The position numbers were made by a program, and so were the translations under genes. A stretch of DNA of 64,000 nt. Origin: Amylostereum areolatum (Eukaryota; Basidiomycota; Agaricomycetes; Russulales; Stereaceae). The first letter of the stretch is position 1; each line of letters opens with the position of its first letter. This document shows positions 35,429 to 47,251 of the stretch, piece by piece. The notes beneath the pieces are model-generated. The model did no database searches and was not told the DNA's origin. It was given only the letters and a program-made list of their open reading frames with translations. The stretch spans positions 62,001 to 126,000 of the forward strand of contig SAXG01000041.1 in NCBI GenBank assembly GCA_012932865.1, written 5' to 3'.

Positions 35429-37004
35429 TCAGTGCTTGGCGCAGGATGATAAAAGCACATAGGTCCACTGATAGAGCTGTTCAATAGAGTGAGAAACACC
35501 TGAGCTGTGCATTAACCGGAGTCGGTACCTATAGACAGCCACTGAGCTATACTCGGAGAGGGACCGGTACATGCGTGTGGCGCATATGCTTCTGTGGAGC
35601 GAGGACTAACGTCAGCGAGGGCTCGTCGTACCAGGAAAGCGCACTCACAGAGAAACCACTTAATGACGGATTAAGAAACATGAAAAAACGTGGGACGAAA
35701 AGGGTCGAGCTCACAAGCGACAGGCTGCATCATCTGCCCTCCGAGAGATCCCCGTACATTTGTTCGATAAGAGGGACGGCGCGAAGGACGAAGAGGGACA
35801 TACCAGATTGAGCGGGTCTAAGAAGGATAAAATGAGCTGATTTCCTCGTTGAAATTATGGGGTTGGTTTTCCATACCGTCCAAGTCTAACAGGACTAGAA
35901 CCATGGCTGGAACTTCAACCACGAAGGCCACAGAGAGCCACACAACGCCCTGCGCGTGCGATGGATCAGTTTCTACCAGCAAAACAAGCCTGTTTCGGAC
36001 GTACTTGGTAGTACAGAAAACGACAGATACCCTGGGCACGAGCCTCCGGCTTCCGCATCAATCCAACGAGCATCAACAGCAGTAGCACGACGTCGGATCC
36101 GAGCGTCATAGGCACGCTAACATCGAACGCTCCGTTGGTGACTATATCGCATGCGTTGACGGAGACGTGCCACGAAGAGCGTGTCAGGAATGGTACTATG
36201 AAAAACGTACAGGTCAGTTTTTCGAGCGGGTTGGAATAAGACGCGAACCTCGGAGATTCAACGCGGCGCTCGTCAACCACATGCATATGGAGAATACGGA
36301 GACCACAATATTGCGATTCCAGATAGCGATTCTAAGCGAAACCGCCATGAGAACGAGGGGAGGTGTATTTCCGACCAAGGATCAGCGCGTACTTACATTC
36401 GCAAGATAACGATAAATGAAGCTAGCGCGATGCTCGCGGACCCGAACACCTGAACCAGTGTTTTCCGTCAACAGCCAGCATAGGATCCCTGCTCAGCCAC
36501 GACCCACCAAGAATAAGACTGAGGATGTCTACGGAATGCGACATCAACTGGATGAACACACGGAAGCCTGAGGAACAGACGCACCCGGCACCATGATCTC
36601 CTCGAGATATCGTTGTGAATGATAACGAAAATGACGGAAAGCAGGCAGGTGATTCTCGAAAAAAAGTGAATCTGCACATGGGTCTGGTCAATGCGTGGCT
36701 ATTGAATAGATAGCGTGGTGAGGCGCGAACCCAAATCGTCCAGCGATACGGACGCCTCTTCCGGAACACGTCCCAGTCGTAGGTAAATGACGACAGGAAC
36801 TCCCATCTATACAATCCAAAACCTGGTCAGATCAGCGGGATAAAAACCGGCAACGACGGACAGGACAACACCCCCCAAAACATGGGTGAGTCGCACAATC
36901 GCGTCTACATCGAAATGTGTGGCTCAGCGCACGCGGTAAATGTGTCATATTATGTACGTACTGTAGTCGTCCAATAGAACTCCGGGGCGATGCCAGCTGG
37001 CCAT
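35429..37004 (-). CDS. Family W multi-TM protein (copy 2)
   Basis: This is a seven-helix protein of the same family as 13169-14927. Exons: MASWHRPGVLLDDY, NAIVRLTHVLGGVVL, WEFLSSFTYDWDVFRKRRPY, RWTIW, IHFFSRITCLLSVIFVIIHN, VFGSASIALASFIVILRM, IAIWNRNIVVSVFSICMWLT, PFLTRSSWHVSVNACDIVTN, VVLLLLMLVGLMRKPEARAQ, GICRFLYYQ, GVVWLSVAFVVEVPAMVLVL, DPLNL, MMQPVA, SICATRMYRSLSEYSS and GVSHSIEQLYQW. The intron between GGVVL and WEF uses the unusual donor GTCCGT. The final exon and the stop near 35429 are the least certain part. No disabling mutation was seen in the conserved blocks. Confidence 0.7.
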
Positions 37005-37872
37005 CGTGTTCACAGGGAAAGGGGTGGACGAAGAGCTGCCCTTCTAGCAGTGCTGACTTATATATACGATCCGTACGTCTGATTCGGATGAGCGAGCGCA
37101 CAGAGATGGAACATACTACATTTCGTGAGAATCTGTTCGAGATCCAGCATCGCCATGCTGCAGTAAATGGACAAGTGCAGCCGGAACACAGATGCACATA
37201 CCCCCAGTACTTGCGGCGCGGCGGTCCAGCGAGCTTTTCATGGAACTTTTGGAAAGAAGAAGACCTGTAGCGAGTATAGTGGACCTTCTCATCGCGATTC
37301 GGATCAGAAATGTGAGTCTGCATGATGACAGTTTACTCTGTTGGAGATGGGACGCGACGATGGTATCCAGCGCACGCGGAAAAGGTCTCACGTTCTCCCG
37401 TCAGAGAGGGTTCGAAGACAGAAGGGTGATACCGAGTCGACATGGTGGGTGGGAACGGGGCCGTCGGGACAGAACTCGGTCGGGAGACTACTGTGGGTGG
37501 TCGGTTTCGTTCAACATGACAATGTACTCACATGGTATAGTGATGTGGCACTTACCTCCTATAAAATTGCCCAGTTACGTTGACAAAACGTGCTCCAGAC
37601 CTATCTGGTACGACCACTGGCAGAGCGCGCTCTACCGGCGTGCCAGATCTCCGACCAAGTCAGGAATTTGAACGGCGAGTGCAGGTCCAGGGATATGGGC
37701 ATCCAAATATTTCCAAGTTGCAGCATGGCTGAAGCCATGCTAGGTTATTTGTGCAGTAGTGGCAAGGCGGGAGTTCGAAGGGAGGAAAACAACTCTGAGT
37801 CACCGACGGCAATCGCATCACAGAAACACGTGACGATGACGGTTCTCGACCTGTCCGGTGTCCCGCAGGACC
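37005..37872. other. Intergenic, no gene seen
   Basis: Upstream region of the family W gene up to the target-site duplication of MITE copy 2. Short open frames on both strands show no family resemblance. Confidence 0.4.
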
Positions 37873-38376
37873 AGGACCCCTGAAATTCCCTATAAATGAT
37901 TCATCTCGGACCACCGAAAATTTGGGCCTTATGGGAACCTATGTATGGTACTCTCCACCGAAAATGGGCCCCGTAGGGCCGACATGTTGGAGCTAAGAAC
38001 CACTGAAAAGGAACCCGCCCGTCCGAAGTCCCATCTTCACCACCGAAAATGGTAAGCATCTGAACACGCCGAGGATCTGTCAGTTCCAATCACAAGTATT
38101 TTGCATATTTTGCTTCCCATGGGTCTATGGAAGCAAACTAGGCATGTTATAGCAAGCTTGTGCATAAAATGAGAGTTCTGCTCTGGAAACCTCGACGCCG
38201 AAGGCGTGGGAAATTAGACTATTTTTAGATATGTATAGTCTAAGAACCACTGAAAACGGCTGACTTGAAAAAATCTATCATGTAAATCACCGAAAATGGC
38301 CCAAATTCTGTCCCAGCGCACCACCGAAAACAGGTCACCCTGGGATGAATGCTCTATAGGGAATTTCAGGGGTCCT
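37873..38376 (+). mobile_element. hAT-type MITE, copy 2 (504 bp)
   Basis: Same length and orientation as copy 1, with the same perfect 22-bp terminal inverted repeats (37873-37894 and 38355-38376). It has its own 8-bp target-site duplication GCAGGACC at 37865-37872 and 38377-38384, which proves an independent insertion. Only two differences from copy 1 are visible (37992 against 2975, and 38317 against 3300), so transposition was recent. The insertion is about 210 bp upstream of the COA1-like start codon. Confidence 0.92.
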
Positions 38377-38590
38377 GCAGGACCGTCAGTCCCGTCCGCA
38401 ACCAAGTCCACGACGCTCATTCTGAATATCGGACAGGTAGTCTCGAGAACCAAATCGTGAGCTCGCATTCAATCGTATCCAAAAACCCTTCTCACCACTT
38501 CGTTTTTTTCACCCTCAGCGCTTTTCAAGCACGAACCCGCGATCCCCCACCACCTTGAGTCTGACCGCCAGTAAAGAGGCCAAATAGACC

Positions 38591-39450
38591 ATGTTTCCCC
38601 GCCGCTTCCCCACACGGACCTCCCGATTCTTATATCCCACACGAAAACCGACCCCGCAACCCCTCCGACGCCGAACCTTCGCCACCGAGCTCCCCCGCCC
38701 CCCGCCCTCCGAACAACCCCCCGCGGAGACCTTCGCCTCCCCCTCCCGCCCCCGCCAATACTACGCGCGCCCGCGCGACCTCCCCGAGCACCGCGTACGT
38801 CCATTACCCCTCTCCCGCCTCACGCCCGCTCACACCGACGCGCGCACGCACAGCCCGCCTGGCCCCTCCTGCTCCTCGCCAGCGTCGCCGGCGTCGGCCT
38901 CTGGGTGCTCTTCCTCCAGCACACCGCGAACCAAGAACGCCTCGCGAGCTCGCTCATGCAGCAGCTCATGGGCACGCTGCGCGCGGACGCGGACGTGCGC
39001 GCGGCGCTGGGGGACGCGGTCAGGTTCGAGCCGGCGTGGTACTTGAACGGGGACCCGTGGATCTCGGGCTCGGTGCGTTTTGTTGTCTCCTCTTTCTCCT
39101 TTTTCTGTGGGAGGAAGTGCGGGCTGATGAAGGCGCTTTTTGGTGGACAGGTCGGTATGTTGAAGGGCACGAACGATCTCAGTTTTAGGGTGAAGGGACA
39201 CAAGGGTGCGTTTTTTCTTCTGTTCTCTTCTGTTCTCCCCGTCACGTCCCGCGTGTTTATCGCGTTTCATTCAAGGCGCGGGCACGGTCTACTTTACGAG
39301 CATCCGCAAAGCCAAAGGCGAGCCCTTCACCACGCGTACGTCCATCCGCCCCCGTCTCCCCCCCGCAACGCGTTCCCTCTGACCGCCCACGCAGTCCGAT
39401 TCAAGCTCATCGCGGATGACGGCACCGTCGTCCAAATATCTTTCCACTGA
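38591..39450 (+). CDS. COA1: COA1-like cytochrome c oxidase assembly protein
   Basis: This is a mitochondrial inner-membrane factor for early cytochrome oxidase (Cox1) assembly, of the COA1/TIMM21-like fold. The N-terminus (MFPRRFPTRTSRFLYPTRKP, then RRRTFATE) is Arg/Ser-rich and lacks acids, as expected of a mitochondrial presequence. After an intron a single helix follows (WPLLLLASVAGVGLWVLFLQ). The intermembrane domain reads SSLMQQLMGTLRADADVRAA, LGDAVRFEPAWYLNGDPWIS, GSVGMLKGTNDLSFRVKGHK, GAGTVYFTSIRKAKGEPFTT and LRFKLIADDGTVVQISFH. The GxI/M.. G..D..F.VKG..G..TVYFTS.R pattern is the COA1 signature. Four introns with GT..AG ends are needed and the frame stays intact. The name is assigned by motif resemblance. 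Confidence 0.82.
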
Positions 39451-39745
39451 CCGTCCATCCGCGGAGTCCTACTGCACGCCATCATCATCTCGTAGACCAC
39501 GCATATCATACATACTACCCTACAACCACCCGCAATTTATGGAACATTGCGTCTCACCATGATAGCTTGCACCAGATACTTAGCCCCGCGCACGCGCCAG
39601 AGTAGCCATCGTTGTGCATTCATATCCGTCAAGCGAGTTTTGAGCATATAAGTAGACACCACCACCGCCGCGACGTGGACGAACAGTAAGATAACCACAC
39701 GACTACCCCGCCCAGCTCCGCCAAAACACGAAAAGAGAAAACCAA

Positions 39746-41303
39746 TTAACGACCTCCAACCTGAACCTGCGGGTTCCGCCTCCCTCTTCCTCCACCCCTA
39801 CGCCCGTACCCTCCCCACCCCCCGACGTACGCGCCAGGACCCATGAGCCCGACCCCACCGGGCTCCCCAAACGTCGCGACGTTCCGCTCGCGCTCCTCCT
39901 CCCTCCGATTCCGCCCCGCGCCGCGCCCACGCCCGCCGCGCGCCCCAAACCCGCCCTGGTGTCCCTGCGGCCCGCCGCCCTGCCCGCCCAGGCCCTGCGT
40001 CGAGGACGAGAGCGAGTCGAAGAAGCTCTTCTGCGGGTTGTACGCCTTCTCCTTCTCCTCCTTCTCCTTCTCGTTCTCGTCCGCCACCTCGCCCTCCTCC
40101 GCGCTCGCGGGGCTCTTCGCGCCGCTCCCGCCGCCGAGCGCCGCCTTGTCGAACCGCGCGTTCGAGGACGCAAAGTCAAAGTCGGTGTTGGGCACGCGCA
40201 GCTCGCCCTTGGGCCGCGCCCCGCCCCCGCCGCGTCGCCCCCCGCCGTGCGTGGTGCGGAGGTCGCCCAGCGCCCGCTCGACGGTCTCGAGCGACGCCGC
40301 GGCAGTCTGCACCGAGCCGTTGGCCGCGGCCGCCGCGGCCGCGACGGCGTTGCCGGCCGCGCGAGAGGCGTAGTGCTGGGCCTGCTGGGCGAGCGCGGGG
40401 GCGGCCTGAGCCTGGGCGACGGGTGGAGGTTGGAAGCCTGCGGTGTAGGGCGTGTAGCCCGGTGCGGGTGCGCCCGCCTACAGAGCGAACGGGTCAGATC
40501 GACGTGGACAAAACGGGGATGACGTAGTAGGAAAGGAGGAAGGGAAGGTGTCAGAAGGAAGGCAACGGGGTTTCCACACGGGTTTGCGCTCTCGGAAACG
40601 CGGGGACGTTCGTCCCCGCTACATCCGTAAATGGTTTCATCACGATAGAGAAGGAAAAGAAAATGCCTTGGCGCTGGCAGGCGGGGAAAGCAAGGCGAGA
40701 GAAGAAGAGACGGCTCACCCCGAGGACCGCCGGGTCGTCGTGCACGCTGCGACGGGGCATCTGCGGTTGGGCGTCCTCGACCGAAAGATCCTTCACCTCG
40801 GACGCGCGGAAGATGATGTATTGGTACGGCTCTTGCACGGGCGGGATGAACTCGGCCGGTGGTCTGCGAAAACCGAGGTCAGACGGCGTCCCGACTCGAC
40901 AGCAAAGACGAAAGAATCAGAAGGAAGGCAACGGAAACATCCACAGGGGGTTATGCGCTCTCGGACAAGGCGAGCCGTGGCTCTTTACATCCGTATTGGG
41001 ATCATCATTAGACGGAAGGTGGGAGAGGCCAACAGGCAAAACGGACAGACAACGCACCGTCGTGTTTCGGTCCCCATGGAGTACACTGCGACAACATCAG
41101 CGGCGAGCACATCAAGCACGACGAGCGCACGCACCGTTGGAGAGCTGTATTGTGGATGCGGCGGGGTCGATGCCGGCGAGAATGCCGCGGTAGCGCACAT
41201 CCGAGTGGGAGATGAGCGAGATGGGTTTCCTGCGCTGGACGTCGTCAGAGGCCGGCCTCCCTCGTCACCTCGGACGAACGCACCCAATGAACGAGAGCGC
41301 CAT
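39746..41303 (-). CDS. SCD6: Scd6/LSM14-family mRNP protein
   Basis: This is a cytoplasmic RNP-granule protein that binds the decapping and eIF4G machinery to repress translation. Exon 1 (41303-41284) encodes MALSFIG; exon 2 starts at 41229 and gives KPISLISHSDVRYRGILAGI, DPAASTIQLSN. A small exon follows (VYSMGTETRR), then RPPAEFIPPVQEPYQYIIFR and ASEVKDLSVEDAQPQMPRRS, all typical of the LSm14 N-terminal domain. After an Ala/Gln linker in the last exon (40477-39746) comes the FDF motif NTDFDFASSNARFDKAAL, then YNPQKSFFDSLSSST (FFD-like box) and an RGG-rich end with GFGARGGRGRGAGRNRREEE (a TFG-like box NVATFGEPG). Domain order matches Scd6/Sum2/LSM14. It is convergent with the COA1-like gene. 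Confidence 0.9.
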
Positions 41304-43183
41304 GGCGTGTGGTGCGCGCGGGTGTGTTGGGAGATGTGGGGGAAAACGGGGAGTGTGACGAGGACGAGGATGAGTGCGAGAAGAAAGAAATGATGAGGAC
41401 GGGACGACGAAAAGCCAGCGCTGAGGCGCGTGGCTTTCAAACTCCGACGACGCGAGGCGCTCACGCGCGGCGCGCCGCGTCCCCATGACGTCGCTCTCTC
41501 CTTCTCCAACGCTCGAGCTCATTGCGGGCGACGACGAGCAGCCCTATACTATTCTCTTCTTCTTTAGGAACTCTACCCGGATCCAACGAAGCATTCTCTC
41601 AAGTAGTCCCAAGATATAATGCGTCAAAATCACCGCTGTCATCCGGTTTACTTCGACGTACTCACTGCTAGTACTTACTTGCGCATGTCATAGCCAGCCA
41701 TAGCCGTGCCGTGGCTCTCATCGCGCTCTTCATCTCGGGGTATGTCTGTTCGTCCCCATCGCAAATCACTGTTTCGAAAAAACCTCGGCGGTCGTGGTTC
41801 AAGAAGTCAGCGTTTCTCATACTGGAAGCCTGCTCGCATTGTCTTGGATAGAATAAGTAAGACGCTGCAGACGCAGCGCGAACTCAAAGGGACGGCCGTG
41901 TTCGACCAGGGGATGGTATGCTTAGTCTCGCGCTCACCATTCCGACAGTTGACTTCAATCCTTCAAGCTTCAGTGCACGACACAGCGGCTCAAATTATCC
42001 CCCGGACAGCTCTTGAAGCTTCTTCACAAGCGCACCCCGCGTCACGCCTCCCCACGTACTGACGCTCATAACCTGTATAACTGTCTTCAGAAATAGGACC
42101 TCTCCACGAATAGCGAGCCACAACGATCACAAGGCCACCACGAAGGTGTGCGTTCTGTACTTCTCTCAGGCTACTACTAAATTGGATTTACGCGCCACGC
42201 TTACTCTTTCTCTGTCTAACCAGTGTCTCTCTGTGCTCTGTATGCATAGAAGGATACACTTCCCCGGACCGTGTGTCCATCGGAAGGATCGAGCTCAATC
42301 GTTGTATGCTGGGCACTGGCAGTGCATTGAACATTCAAATGGCTTCGTGTATGCATGGCGTCCGACTAGAACAGCTACCGTGGTGGGTATTTGTGCCGAG
42401 CGCTCAGAGCGATGCCTTGCAGATTTAATGTGTTACTTGTTCTTCCATAGACTGACATTTGGAAAATCGAACTAACTTAATGATCGACTGCGAGTAACTT
42501 AACTTAGCTCCCGCTCGACGTTCGATGCGTACCCCGCGTGATCACGTGCACACCATTCTGTCCAGTGTCGCATTCCGTCTGTTCAAGTTGGCAGTGTCCC
42601 ACCAACACATCCCGCCAACGCACACAGACCGAGACACCTCGCCGTCAAAGCCCCGTCCATAGCACAGAACATTTCCGACTATCTGATGTTTCTTTCTGAC
42701 GGTGAGAACCCGTCGCACGCCGCGATAGCGCACGCCTGCGCACGTCGTCCCAGACCGCCCTCCGAGAGTCCGATCACCCACGAGGCCCACCCAAGCCCAA
42801 GTCTAAACCCAAACGAGGAGAAATGCGAATTGCGATGACGGGAGGTTACGTTACGAAACGTACAAGCGGGGACGGACGGACGTCGGAGAAGGACGCGATC
42901 TATGCATATATCGAGAGCGGGGGATGGACAAACGGCGTGTGGAATGGGGATGGAGATGTGGGATGGGGTGGAAGGGTATCATACTGCTGGTATCCACGTA
43001 CAACTACAGACGTCGCGGAGAACGGGTACAACGGCGATGCGTGTTTTGGTCTACTTCGTGGGCGCGTCGGGGCGCCGTCATGACTGCTACGATCACGTCT
43101 GCGCAGACAGTGTATTAGTCGCGTGAGAAGGGGGTGACAGGGTCGCGCGACACGACGTACCGACTCGGAGCTAGTGGGGTGAA
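41304..43183. other. Intergenic stretch, no recognised gene
   Basis: The first part should hold the Scd6 promoter. The rest has short frames on both strands without motifs. At 41600-42500 the DNA is less GC-rich than the flanking genes. I see no repeat structure or RNA gene. Confidence 0.4.
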
Positions 43184-43438
43184 CTACTTCTTGCGCTTGT
43201 AGTGGTACGGGGGCGGACTTAGGCCTCCGGGGGTGGGCGCGGGCATGAGATAGGGTGATGTGTTCGAGCCCTTCGCGTCGCCGCTCGACGCGCTGCTGCC
43301 GTTCGCCGACGCGTTGTTCTGCGAGGAGTGGCGTGAGTCGTCGGTAGGGTACGCGTACGCGGAAGAGGGACGACGTACCGCGTTGACGGGCTTGGTGCTC
43401 TGTGGGGAGCTCGAGGAAGATTTAGAGTCGGAGGTCAT
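43184..43438 (-). CDS. Small Ser/Asn-rich protein, unrecognised
   Basis: Start MTSDSKSSSSSPQSTKPVNA, stop TAG at 43186-43184. A 60-nt segment, 43378-43319, has a GTACGT donor, an ACTCAC branch-point-like site and a CTCGCAG acceptor. It is a multiple of three with no stop, so splicing (64 residues) and retention (84 residues) both stay open. The spliced C-terminus reads NNASANGSSASSGDAKGSNT, SPYLMPAPTPGGLSPPPYHY and KRKK. It is low-complexity and disordered, with a basic end that could be a nuclear signal. I do not recognise a family. Confidence 0.45.
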   Translation of the reverse strand: MTSDSKSSSSSPQSTKPVNAVRRPSSAYAYPTDDSRHSSQNNASANGSSASSGDAKGSNTSPYLMPAPTPGGLSPPPYHYKRKK

Positions 43439-44929
43439 GGCGAGGGTTCGTGAAGGGCGTTGGTGGGGACGTAGACGGGATGTGGATGGGTGAGTGGGAA
43501 GAGTGGGCCACAGGCTCTGAGGGGGGTGAGGGTGGGCGGTGGTGCATGGGCGCAGGCTTTTATACGCGGCGACTTCGATGTCCGGAGAAAGGACAGATGC
43601 ATCAAGACAGGCAGGCCGGGGCGTCCAAGCCTCGACTGGAACGATCGCAAGCGCCGTTGGTCGAGGGGGGAGATATCCGAGTCCGCGCCTCGAGGCAGGG
43701 GCGCCCGCGTCCGCGTCCCGTCGAACATTCGATTCCAAATTCGATTCCAATAAACCGCACCGGAACCCAAACCCCAAGCACCCGGCATTTTCTGGAGAAA
43801 TACGAGGCCGTGCCAGATGGCGCAGCGCTCCTCCGACCTCGCTTCCGATGGAGCGATGCCAGCAGGCCGTGGGACTGGGATACCGAGTTTTGGTTCAGGC
43901 CCGCCCCGTCGCGTCGTGGGACGGCGAAAACCTAGAACGCTCGCGCAGAAGGGGGGGGGGTACGAACTCGTTGCTCCTAGAGTCCTGGGCGTGCTCCGTG
44001 GCTAACGGGCCCTCCATACAGCTCCCGCACCCAAGACGAACGCTGACGGTCAATTCGCGCAACACCGAGTCTCCTCGCCTGAACGTCCTTCTCCCGTCCA
44101 GGTCCTTCCTCGCAGAAAGAAACGTCCTGCTGACTGGGTGTCAATAACATCATCATTGGTGCTCCAGCGGTGAGTCTCGATCCGTCATATGGCATTCCAT
44201 GGTAGAACGCGGGACCGAGGATAAAGACATATGAAGGGGGCGGTCTGGGCGGTCGGTGAGTGCGGGCGGTGAGTGCGGTGAAAAAGCGTTTGACTCGCTC
44301 AGGCTGCGCTGTCGAGCGGTGTTATGGGTCACATGCAGTACAGGAACGGTCACGAGATCGGGAACGCGTCCACGGACGACGGACGTGCACTCTCGCCGCG
44401 CCACGTCGAACGGTCGAATACGGTACATACGTCGTTCAAAGCCTAACCTACACGCACACACAAACACCGAAAAACCCCACTCCGTCGCCTCTCCGCACTC
44501 GACCCCCACCCCCTCGTCTTCTAGAAAACGCCCCCGCATACCTCAGCACAGAGGCCGCAACCTGAGCCCCGTCCAAGCTCCGGCCACGCCCCCCACCATG
44601 GGCATCATGATAAATCTCGGTCTCCTGAAAATCCGCCGCTTCCCAGCGCCCTCCTCCAGCCCAAACTCCAAGTTCTCGACAAGCGGCGCGGCAAGCGCGT
44701 GCGTGCATGTGCATCTCCAGCACCCCTATAAACACAAAAAGGAAGATTCAGGACCCAGACGCGCGGCCCCGGTCCGCGACGAATGGGACCGAAGGCACGA
44801 CGCGATGGGAAGCAATGCGGTACGATATCCTCCATCTGCGAGGCTTTCGCATGGGGTGTAGCTCAGCTCGCTCCATCCGGCAGGTCAAGACAATCGAACC
44901 TCGGAGGACCACATACCCGCCGCACCCAG
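43439..44929. other. Intergenic, no gene seen
   Basis: Several overlapping open frames of 100-200 codons here are typical of GC-rich noncoding DNA. A stretch at 44857 looks superficially like a tRNA 5' half but has no partner arm. Confidence 0.35.
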
Positions 44930-47251
44930 CCAGCTACGATCCCAGCGTTTCGCGTCAGCTGCTCGGGCTTGGCATCCCTGCCCCGCAGAAACGCCACGCA
45001 CCGAAGTTTGAGTTTGCGCACGCATACCGCAGAGTTGAGTGGCAGCACACGGTGAGCCGAAGCGCGCACGGTACATATTGCGCGTCATCCACGCGCGATC
45101 GAGGACCACACACACACAGATTCGCGCGCACGCCCACAGGCGTCTGTCCCATCGTCTTCTCCGGCTCGAAGACCCGCATCGGGTCCCACCGGTCCGCGTT
45201 GAATCCCCATACCTCAACCATCCTACTTAGCACAGCGGGGAACCACAGAAGACCCGAGGCGAATGTTGAAAGGCGAAGACGTCGGCTGTGTCGATGAAAT
45301 TAGAGGCGACTCATCGATTGTATCTGCACAGCAAGAGCGCCATGTTCTGCGCCTTCAAGTTCCGAGAGGCTTTCTCCAAAGAGCATATACAAGTGACGAG
45401 ATGAGCGAGCGGGATAACGTCGTCTCAGCCGGCGCGATGGCCATGCTTCCACACGACCGGGCGCAGCCGCATTGACTCCGAGTCCTACACGCTGGCCACC
45501 ATTCAAAAATAAAGATCTTCAGAAAACCACGCATGCGGCCATCCCCATCGAACCCCGCCCGTAAAAGCGTCGTGTTCTCGAAAGCCGCCACAGAAAAATC
45601 CTCGCTTCGCCGCAGGAGCCTCTCTCTCGCAACCTCGCGGATCTCGACCCCCATCGTCCTTTCCGTGGAAATCGACGTCCTGAAAAACTCCCACAAGACC
45701 AACGCAAACGAACCTGGTGTTGTGCCGTGACCCGTCCGAAAGATCAGCGTCCTGCACAAACCACACCACACTAACGCCCGACGAAGCGATATAAATACAA
45801 CGAAGAACGCCACCGACGCGATCTGGTCATGTATCTCGTACTCGGATAACCGCGGCCTCGGGTCCTCCGACGTATTTGCGCGGATCGCCAGGTTCAATAT
45901 ATCGCGTCAGTCCGCGGAGAGCTCGCAGTCTTCCTCCACGAGTATGCGGGAAAATTCCCGCCGCATGCAATTCGCAGTACGCATCCGAGCGACGCGGCAC
46001 CGACGCGTCGGGAGGAGACGCATCAGGTGGCGGACTATAAAAAGAACATAAGTTACCAAACGCGGAGGGGGTGGAGGATTGCGTCGACGCTTTGACATTG
46101 ACAAGAGTTGTTTACGAGACGGATCAGCGCACGCGCGGTGCGGAACGTTGGATGGAGGGGCGTAAGTAAGTACGAGAGGTCGATGTGCGCCTTCGCGAGC
46201 GGGTCCTCCGGATCTTCCAGCCCACCAAAGTCCCCGTTGACCCCAGCTGATAATTCCGCGGGATCGTCGTGAGTTGAAAACATGGCGCGCGCTACAGCCT
46301 GAGGAGAGAAGGCCTGTGTGCTCTGTCCAATGATGTCAGGCGTCGCGCGCACATCCCAGAATCCAGAGCATAGACCACATCCCCGGGCTCGCGCTCACCC
46401 TCTTCCTTGAAACTTTTCGCTGGATGCACACGAGTGACGAGGGAAACATGCATGCATTGCCATCGAGACCCCTCTTTCTGAAGTCCAAGCACAAAGCAAC
46501 GCGAGGCGGCCTGAATATCGGGGGGAGGGACTTCTTGAGCTGAACGCATGGTGCAAGACCTTTCTATCACGCGGCCAGTGGCGATTCTCGCCTTCACGGT
46601 ACCCTTCAGAAATCACCATCAGAACTCGCGGACGAATCCAAGTCACAAAGCAAGGGAAGAAAGAAAGGCCCACCGTGCGCCCCGCCCGCCAGTGTAGCCT
46701 CGCAGCGTACCGCTGATCCTCGATATCCCGCCGTGTGCATGATATGGTGCAGCGCCTTCGGGTTCCGCCACTACATCGCGTTGCTCCTCTTATCCGCGCC
46801 AGACGCGTGGATCCAAACCGGCGAACTTGAAAGAGAAAAAGGTAAAATTACGTCAGAAGGGCCATGAAATACTGAGGTGGGGGAGAGACGGACTTACGCC
46901 CAAGCACCCCGTGATGCGCCATGCGGCCCCGTACGTGCGCATCCACTCGAGATCGCACTCCTCGACTTCGGGCTGGCGCCGGGTCTCTCATCGTTCCCTG
47001 CCTGCGCCCCCACAAAAAAGACACAAAAGGGGTCAATACCCCCGCCTTGCGTTCCGTGTGACTCCCGAGACAAACGTACCTTGGGAGAAGGACGCGGGTT
47101 CCGGACCTTGGAGCTGTCCTAGGGACCTGTGCCGGTGTCGTGTTTGGAGAGCGACGAAGACGAAAACGAGGACGAGGGTTGCGAGGGTTGTGAGCAGAGC
47201 ATATACGGGAGTGGCCGGAAGCCTCGTTATCAAAGATGTTATCGTGTGCAT
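44930..47251 (-). pseudogene. Cytochrome P450 pseudogene
   Basis: A membrane anchor exon starts at 47251 (MHTITSLITRLPATPVYALL and on to SLGQLQGPEPASF). Then come QPEVEECDLEWMRTYGAAWR/ITGCLG, GEGY-type text REGENRHWPRDRKVLHHAF, WDVRATPDIIGQSTQAFSPQ, NGDFGGLEDPEDPLAKAHID, NLAIRANTSEDPRPRLSEYE/IHDQIA, IFRTGHGTTPGSFALVLWEF, EVWGFNADRWDP and a cysteine-loop remnant FGAWRFCGAGM. Lesions: a TGA in the exon before QPEVEEC; a -1 shift at HHAF/SAQEV; the oxygen-binding AGxDT motif changed to TGHGTT without its acidic residue; and a corrupted heme loop. The segment order matches the intact P450 at 59.3-61.7 kb, to which it is related. It cannot encode a working enzyme as it stands. Confidence 0.72.

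Noticed and set aside
44857..44930. tRNA-like start GGGGTGTAGCTCAGC
   Set aside because: No anticodon arm, T-loop box or acceptor partner follows, and it lies at the tail of the P450 relic.
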